Assembly (NCBI GenBank): GCA_036323355.1
Contig: AP028876.1
Span: forward strand, 744,001-808,000
Length of the DNA: 64,000 bases
Direction of reading: 5' to 3'
From: Gottschalkiaceae bacterium SANA
GTDB lineage: Bacteria > Bacillota > Clostridia > Tissierellales > GPF-1
Shown: positions 59,587 to 64,000 of the stretch, piece after piece
How the letters are laid out: each line of letters starts with the position of its first letter
Numbering within the stretch: the stretch's first letter is position 1
Notes under the pieces: model-generated
The model's database searches: none
What the model was told of the DNA's origin: nothing
What the model saw: only the letters and a program-made list of their open reading frames with translations
Program-made: the position numbers and the translations under genes

Positions 59587-59989
59587 AATAAGTGATCATT
59601 CTTGGTAAAATCTTGGCTTCTTGAATCCAGTTATGAATTTGATTTTGACTTGGAATTTTTTTCACCAAGCGCTTGTCCTCATTCACAATACGCAGAGCTT
59701 CATAAAGATGTTCTGGATTGCGGCGTCCCAATTCGGGCACAGTATCAATTCCAGCTGCCTCCAATAGATCTGCATACTCTTCGCCAATTCCTTTGATGCG
59801 GAACAAGTCAGCGTGATTGGTCCAACGGAGAATCATTTTTTCTGAAATTCCGGTATCGTCGGCCAAATGGTGGCGAGAACTTCTTTTTTTGCACTTCGTC
59901 AATAAGTCTTCAGTTGTATGAATACCAGCGGCGTCTAATCTTCTTTGATAAGTGGGGCCGATTCCTTCAATCATTGAAATACGATGCAT
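59585..59989 (-). CDS. DUF4332-type helix-hairpin-helix protein
   Basis: A 134-residue protein with two helix-hairpin-helix-like units: IEGIGPTYQRRLDAAGI (about 7-23) and IKGIGEEYADLLEAAGI (about 65-81). This matches DUF4332 proteins, thought to bind nucleic acid or serve as fused linkers, with no known activity. ATG 59989 follows GGAGGAT; longer frame to 60019 is rejected. Confidence 0.85.
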   Translation of the reverse strand: MHRISMIEGIGPTYQRRLDAAGIHTTEDLLTKCKKRSSRHHLADDTGISEKMILRWTNHADLFRIKGIGEEYADLLEAAGIDTVPELGRRNPEHLYEALRIVNEDKRLVKKIPSQNQIHNWIQEAKILPRMITY

Positions 59990-60125
59990 AATTATCCTCC
60001 TTCCATCGCTTATGATCATTCATATTTTACCCGCGAAAGCTAAGGAAAATCGAGGGAATAACTGTAAAAGATGAGAGGAAAATCAAGAACTGCATATGAT
60101 ATAATGAAACAAAAGGAGGGGTTGC

Positions 60126-60518
60126 ATGTTACAGTCTATCAGTCATGTTGGTTTATTTGCTTCTAAATTACTGGGAGCAATTTTTGGCGCACTTATGTTG
60201 ACGTTTCTATTGGCAGAGTTCCCGGGCTCTCTTTCCACTCTTGGCGGAATAGATTTGCTGCTTTTGATCCTTGGTGGAATCATGGCAATCGGATTTCTTT
60301 CTTCATTATTCCGTCCGTTTTATGGGGGAAGTGCAGCGGTTTTGTCGATTCTTGCGATCAATGGTATCGCATTCATGCGAAATACCGCTTCTTATCAATT
60401 TGATTTACCTTTGCAACTTGCTATAGGAATTGCTTTGGTTGTTTTTTCTTTGCTGATTAAGCGGGGGGAAAGGCAGGAGGTATTGAATGGAAACCATGTG
60501 GAAAATAGCAGTTCTTAG
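60126..60518 (+). CDS. Four-segment membrane protein of unknown function
   Basis: A 130-residue protein with four membrane segments (about 7-30, 38-58, 66-86, 96-110). The ATG follows AAAGGAGGGG. Its end overlaps the metallophosphoesterase gene by 32 bases, so they are one operon. I do not recognise it. Confidence 0.75.
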   Translation: MLQSISHVGLFASKLLGAIFGALMLTFLLAEFPGSLSTLGGIDLLLLILGGIMAIGFLSSLFRPFYGGSAAVLSILAINGIAFMRNTASYQFDLPLQLAIGIALVVFSLLIKRGERQEVLNGNHVENSSS

Positions 60519-61209
60519 TGATATTCACGGGAATTTTCCTGCCTTAGAGGCGTGTTTAAAACAGATAGAGCGTGAGCGTTGCCAGGAAATATTTGTCTTG
60601 GGAGACAGCATCGGAATCGGTCCCTATGTCAATGAAACCCTGGATCGACTCTTAAGCCGCAAAGATATTGTCATGCTACTTGGAAATCATGAACAGCAAT
60701 TGATTCATGGACTTCAGGCGGAACTTGGATCGATGTCTCGTGGAGAATTGCAGCATCACCGTTGGGTGAAGGGGATCATCAAACCGGAGTATTTGGAACA
60801 GATGGAAACCCTAGACATGCAAATGACGCGGTGCTTTGGAGAGACAACGGTACAGATGCAGCACTATGCGTATGGGCCAAAGGGAAAATTTTATGCAGCA
60901 CTGAAGGATCCGACAGCAGAAGCGCTAGATAGTTTATTTTCTATTTCCCACGCAGAAGTGGCATTGTATGGACACTCCCATTGCAGAAGCGATGTGTATA
61001 GCACACATAGCGGCACTCGGTATTTAAATCCGGGTGCTCTTGGAACTAGCAGGCAAGGGCTAGCCCGATTCTTGATCCTGCAATTTTCAGCAGCGGGATT
61101 CGCGGCCCATTGGGAATCTGTACCCTATGATTTAGCCCTTGTAATGCAAGAAATGGAGAGGCGAGAGGTACCGGACCGGCTGTTTTTGAAAAAAATATTT
61201 TTTGAGTAA
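60487..61209 (+). CDS. Metallophosphoesterase (YfcE/calcineurin type)
   Basis: A 240-residue phosphodiesterase-fold protein. Metal-binding motifs are LSDIHGNFPALEAC (DxH), LGDSIGIGP (GD), LLGNHEQQL (GNHE) and GHSHCRSD (GHxH). It resembles prokaryotic YfcE/MJ0936-type phosphodiesterases. ATG 60487 follows GGAGG. The substrate is unknown. Confidence 0.9.
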   Translation: METMWKIAVLSDIHGNFPALEACLKQIERERCQEIFVLGDSIGIGPYVNETLDRLLSRKDIVMLLGNHEQQLIHGLQAELGSMSRGELQHHRWVKGIIKPEYLEQMETLDMQMTRCFGETTVQMQHYAYGPKGKFYAALKDPTAEALDSLFSISHAEVALYGHSHCRSDVYSTHSGTRYLNPGALGTSRQGLARFLILQFSAAGFAAHWESVPYDLALVMQEMERREVPDRLFLKKIFFE

Positions 61210-61213
61210 GATG

Positions 61214-61238
61214 AAAGTCCAAAACTTGGACTTTTTTG
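61214..61238 (+). terminator. Terminator of the metallophosphoesterase operon
   Basis: AAGTCCAA-AAC-TTGGACTT followed by T residues. Confidence 0.85.
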
Positions 61239-61419
61239 TTTTCTATAGAGACTATTTTGCGAATAATTGATGTCAATCAGAAAAGACTTTCTCGTTATCA
61301 ATGACTCCTTGTATAAAAATGATTAGAAAGTTAGTAAATAGTGATTTTACATTGAATAGTGTTTAAAAAAACAAGGAACTATCTGAAAATAAATAAAAAC
61401 AAAAATAAACAGCAAAGTA

Positions 61420-61448
61420 ATGAAAACGATTACAGGATAATGTATACT
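61420..61448 (+). promoter_or_regulatory. Promoter with a perfect cre site for the unknown 61482 gene
   Basis: ATGAAA (61420-61425), 17-base spacer, TATACT (61443-61448). TGAAAACGATTACA (61421-61434) matches the CcpA cre consensus TGWAANCGNTNWCA at all 14 positions and covers the -35 box, so CcpA binding would repress. Confidence 0.78.
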
Positions 61449-61481
61449 AAGATTGAGGAGTTGTTTACGAGGAGGCATTTT

Positions 61482-62237
61482 ATGAAGTATGTAGTAATGG
61501 TGAAAATGAGGATAGCTGAATATGATCCAGAACGGGTCGATCAGAAAGCACGAGAGGATTTGGAAACCATGTTCTCAAATTGGATTGACGATCCTGAGCT
61601 CACAAGTTTGCGAAGGTTTCGATCAGAAACCATTCAAGAGATGAAGGGTGATGCGAAGGGCTTTTTAAAGATGCTTTGGAATCCAGAGGAGTTGGAGTTT
61701 ATTGCCGAAGGAGAAACCTCGGAAGCCACTGAGAAAATTTGGACATATTTTGAGGATCCAACGCGAATCACAGATAAGCTGCTTTCGTTTCGAGCTAGTT
61801 TAAATCGTGATGACAAAGTTATAAAATTGATTTATTTTGAGCAGGGTTGTTTAAGCGTTTATGATGCGACCATTCATGATAAACTGAGCCAAGTCTATGA
61901 TGAGGAGATGCCTGTTCAACTGACTAAGCATAGCTTGCATGTTGAAGGAATTAATGGCGAACCCTTACAGGAACATGTGATTCAACAGTTGGAAGAGTTG
62001 CGCCAGAAGACTGGTGGTGAGTTGCTTGTTAATGATCAGAATGCACAGGTGACCTTTGAACCTAAATTTTTTATGCCTGTTGAGAAAGCGGAACTGTATC
62101 AGCAATTGAATCAACTGGGTCAAGAAGTGGTTACGATTGAAATGAATCCCCTTACCCTGTATGCGGAAGATGCTTTTTATTATGAGATTGCTCAATTTGA
62201 AAGCAGAAAGCTGAAGATTTATTCCATGTCGATCTAG
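61482..62237 (+). CDS. Uncharacterised protein under CcpA-type control
   Basis: A 251-residue soluble, acidic protein. No signal peptide, membrane segment, or catalytic motif is visible. It starts KYVVMVKMRIAEYDPERVD and ends QFESRKLKIYSMSI. ATG 61482 follows GAGGAGG; the longer frame from 61359 would include the promoter and is rejected. Its perfect cre site suggests use when good carbon sources are scarce. I do not recognise the family. Confidence 0.72.
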   Translation: MKYVVMVKMRIAEYDPERVDQKAREDLETMFSNWIDDPELTSLRRFRSETIQEMKGDAKGFLKMLWNPEELEFIAEGETSEATEKIWTYFEDPTRITDKLLSFRASLNRDDKVIKLIYFEQGCLSVYDATIHDKLSQVYDEEMPVQLTKHSLHVEGINGEPLQEHVIQQLEELRQKTGGELLVNDQNAQVTFEPKFFMPVEKAELYQQLNQLGQEVVTIEMNPLTLYAEDAFYYEIAQFESRKLKIYSMSI

Positions 62238-62260
62238 GAAGCGAAAGCTTCCTTTTTTTT
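62237..62260 (+). terminator. Terminator of the unknown 61482 gene
   Basis: GGAAGC-GAAA-GCTTCC followed by eight T residues, overlapping the stop codon. Confidence 0.92.
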
Positions 62261-62320
62261 ATGGAAAATCGAATTCTTGGATATGGTAAAATAGAAGAAG
62301 TGAAGGAAGGGGGCAGTCGG

Positions 62321-64000
62321 ATGAATCAATTACAGCATATTTTTGAGTCGATGCCTTTACAAGAAAAATGGATAGTTGGCCAAAATGTTAGACAGATTTA
62401 CCAATGGATTCGAGAGTTGGCATTACAAGGTGTTCCAGCCTTGAATTATCGAGTCATGAGTTTTCAAATGTTGGCAGAGGAATGGAATCAGGGTTTGGAA
62501 AATCCAGGCCAATATGCCCATATGGATGAACGACTTTTGGCGGTTGGCGAGCAGGTTAGCCGCTTGCAGCCACAGCTTGGTTACTATGGACATGTGACAA
62601 TCGGTATTCATTGGGTGGAAGCGCTGGTGGATGCGATGGATGAATTGAGATTGATTGGTCTTGAAGGTCAGAATTTTCCAATTTCTGCATTTTCTAATCA
62701 GGAAAAAGCGAAGGACTTGAAATTGATTTTGACAGCCTATGAAGAATGGCTGATCCGTGAAGATAAAATGGATGCGGTGTGCGCTTATCAGCGTGTGATG
62801 AAGGAAGCAGATTGTAAACGAATAGAGAATATTGAGATTGTTATACTGGATGACGGATTTAAGCAGATGCCATTGGTAAATCAATTTCGTGAATTTTGGA
62901 TGGCTCGGAACGCTAGGTTGGTTTCGGTTGGTTCAAAACCAGCCGATGAGAAGAGACCGAAGCTTTTAAAAGCCTATGGTGATCTATCTGAAATCCATCA
63001 AGTTTTTGAAACAGTCAAATCCAGTGGTGTCGGGTTTGATAAGGTGCAGATCATTGCAACGAAACCAGAACAGCTGACACGGATTACCATGATTGCAAAG
63101 CATGAGGGAATTCCCTATTCAGCCTCTTTGGGTGATGCAGTTTTTGCCTTGCCGACAGCGAGAAAATGGATTTTTGATACCTTGGATCTGATCGAGGAGG
63201 GTGACTTTTGGAAGAAAATTCCAACGACAAACGAGTTGGAAGAGGAAGTGAAAGAGGGGATCGACGCCCTTTTAAACCGATACAGAGGATATGCAGATCG
63301 ATACGGGGACTCTGCCTTTATGCGAGATATTTTTCATCAAGCGATTACTCGCGTGCGACTTAAGGGGGAACCACGTTTGCCAGGCAAACTCTATGTGACA
63401 GATCTGGCAGGAGCGGATGCCATGCAACGAAGCAAAACATTTGTTTTGGGTTTGGATCATTTGAATAGTCAAGACGGCTTGACTGACGGCCCCATTCTTT
63501 ATGATAAAGAGAGGAATCGTTTGGGTGCTGATATAGTGACGGTGCAGGATCGAAAGCGGGAGGTTGCACAAAAAAGAAAACGAGATTTGGATCGTTTACG
63601 CGGAGAAGTCTATTATTCCTATTCGTGTTTTGATGCTGTGAATTTCACTGAAAAGTTTCCATCCCCGGTAATTTTAAATCACTATACGACAGAAACCTGT
63701 CAAAAACAAGCGATGGCCTCTTATCGCATTCCGCTGAAGGATGCAATCAATCAATGGGAATGGGAGTTGGCGACCACAGCATTTCCCCAGGAGTTGGAAG
63801 ATGCATATCCAAAACTTGCAGCCGGCCGCTTTGCCCGAGCACAGCGACAGTTGGATACTTTCAATGCTTATAACGGGCAAATTGACTGGCAGGGTCAACC
63901 GGACGAAAATAAGGCACCTAGCTCTGTTACTAAATTTGAAAAGCTAGCACGATCGCCGTATCTTTATTGGATTGAAAACATTCTGGAGGTTGGGCGGGAG
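62321..64000 (+). CDS. AddB-like PD-(D/E)XK nuclease family protein (cut by the window edge)
   Basis: An open frame of 560 codons that runs off the window end without a stop. The N-terminal region (PLQEKWIVGQNVRQIYQWIRE) has no Walker A motif. It resembles inactive helicase-like regions of AddB/RecB-type exonucleases, with KLYVTDLAGADAMQ and KTFVLGLDHLN near residues 360-390. Near the end, SVTKFEKLARSPYLYWI fits the start of the PD-(D/E)XK nuclease domain. The ATG follows AAGGGGG. The missing part should hold the catalytic residues and possibly Fe-S cysteines. It is likely a partner of an AddA-type helicase for double-strand-break repair. Confidence 0.72.
   Translation, partial: MNQLQHIFESMPLQEKWIVGQNVRQIYQWIRELALQGVPALNYRVMSFQMLAEEWNQGLENPGQYAHMDERLLAVGEQVSRLQPQLGYYGHVTIGIHWVEALVDAMDELRLIGLEGQNFPISAFSNQEKAKDLKLILTAYEEWLIREDKMDAVCAYQRVMKEADCKRIENIEIVILDDGFKQMPLVNQFREFWMARNARLVSVGSKPADEKRPKLLKAYGDLSEIHQVFETVKSSGVGFDKVQIIATKPEQLTRITMIAKHEGIPYSASLGDAVFALPTARKWIFDTLDLIEEGDFWKKIPTTNELEEEVKEGIDALLNRYRGYADRYGDSAFMRDIFHQAITRVRLKGEPRLPGKLYVTDLAGADAMQRSKTFVLGLDHLNSQDGLTDGPILYDKERNRLGADIVTVQDRKREVAQKRKRDLDRLRGEVYYSYSCFDAVNFTEKFPSPVILNHYTTETCQKQAMASYRIPLKDAINQWEWELATTAFPQELEDAYPKLAAGRFARAQRQLDTFNAYNGQIDWQGQPDENKAPSSVTKFEKLARSPYLYWIENILEVGRE

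Noticed and set aside
61359-61481. Upstream extension of the unknown 61482 gene
   Set aside because: It covers the promoter and the perfect cre site; ATG 61482 has GAGGAGG.
62423-62884. 153-codon minus-strand frame
   Set aside because: It lies entirely opposite the AddB-like gene and has no start signals.
1-64000. CRISPR arrays, tRNA or rRNA genes, insertion sequences and prophage genes
   Set aside because: No repeat-spacer pattern, transposase, integrase or structural RNA gene was seen on either strand.

Overview
The window reads as an ordinary chromosomal segment of a low-to-moderate GC, Gram-positive anaerobe of the class Clostridia. This rests on strong purine-rich ribosome binding sites, TTGACA/TATAAT promoters, U-tailed hairpin terminators, a Gram-positive LexA box, CcpA-type cre sites, a clostridial 2-oxoacid:ferredoxin fermentation operon (ptb, iorA, iorB, buk) and lipoproteins with lipoboxes. 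A genus near Fusibacter or Acidaminobacter is only a guess. I see no rRNA, tRNA, CRISPR array, insertion sequence or prophage gene. About 60 protein genes are supported.

Layout. 87-1898 (minus): azlC-azlD branched-chain amino acid exporter with a TrmB-family regulator. 2152-7565: PucR-type regulator, opine/octopine dehydrogenase-family enzyme, NhaC-family antiporter, EamA transporter and a small cupin. 7895-11317: a BusR-like (GntR + RCK_C) regulator followed by an OpuC-type osmoprotectant ABC transporter, bracketed by two near-identical terminator hairpins. 11410-12934 (minus): LexA-controlled Y-family DNA polymerase and its small partner. 13207-17517: lipoprotein FMN/FAD reductase with a dCache sensor kinase and an AraC-type response regulator. 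17714-22736: three MFS transporters and an ArsR-type regulator, with an array of GTTAGA-N6-TCTAAC operators around one promoter. 22793-35342: mixed housekeeping and transport genes (threonine aldolase, Tag glycosylase, YheO regulator with RidA, acetyltransferase, M19 dipeptidase, tocopherol-cyclase-like protein, TraX-like protein, small-molecule kinase, HAD, MFS). 35377-39663 (minus): acn-icd-gltA, the oxidative half of the TCA cycle. 39960-43554: esterase, patatin, NapH-like polyferredoxin and a paired repeat protein. 43586-46712: Crp-family regulator and cre-controlled dhaKLM. 46855-48177 (minus): a CPA-type antiporter behind a fluoride riboswitch. 48181-52495: cell-wall lysozyme-like/SLH protein, two Cof phosphatases and upp. 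52505-59550: a sigma-54 activator with a PrpR-type sensor domain followed by ptb-iorA-iorB-membrane protein-buk behind a -24/-12 promoter. 59585-64000: DUF4332-type protein, small membrane protein, metallophosphoesterase, an unknown gene with a perfect cre, and the start of an AddB-like nuclease that leaves the window.

How it fits together. The genes suggest an amino-acid-fermenting anaerobe. Oxo acids from amino acids would be oxidised by IorAB to acyl-CoA, which Ptb and Buk would turn into ATP and a free acid. An external flavin reductase could dispose of electrons, acn-icd-gltA would supply 2-oxoglutarate, and many exporters and ion antiporters handle osmotic, fluoride and chemical stress. 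The most notable elements are the fluoride riboswitch, the sigma-54 ptb-ior-buk operon with its uncharacterised membrane protein, the BusR-like/OpuC cassette, the ArsR/MFS operator array, and an unknown gene under a perfect cre site.
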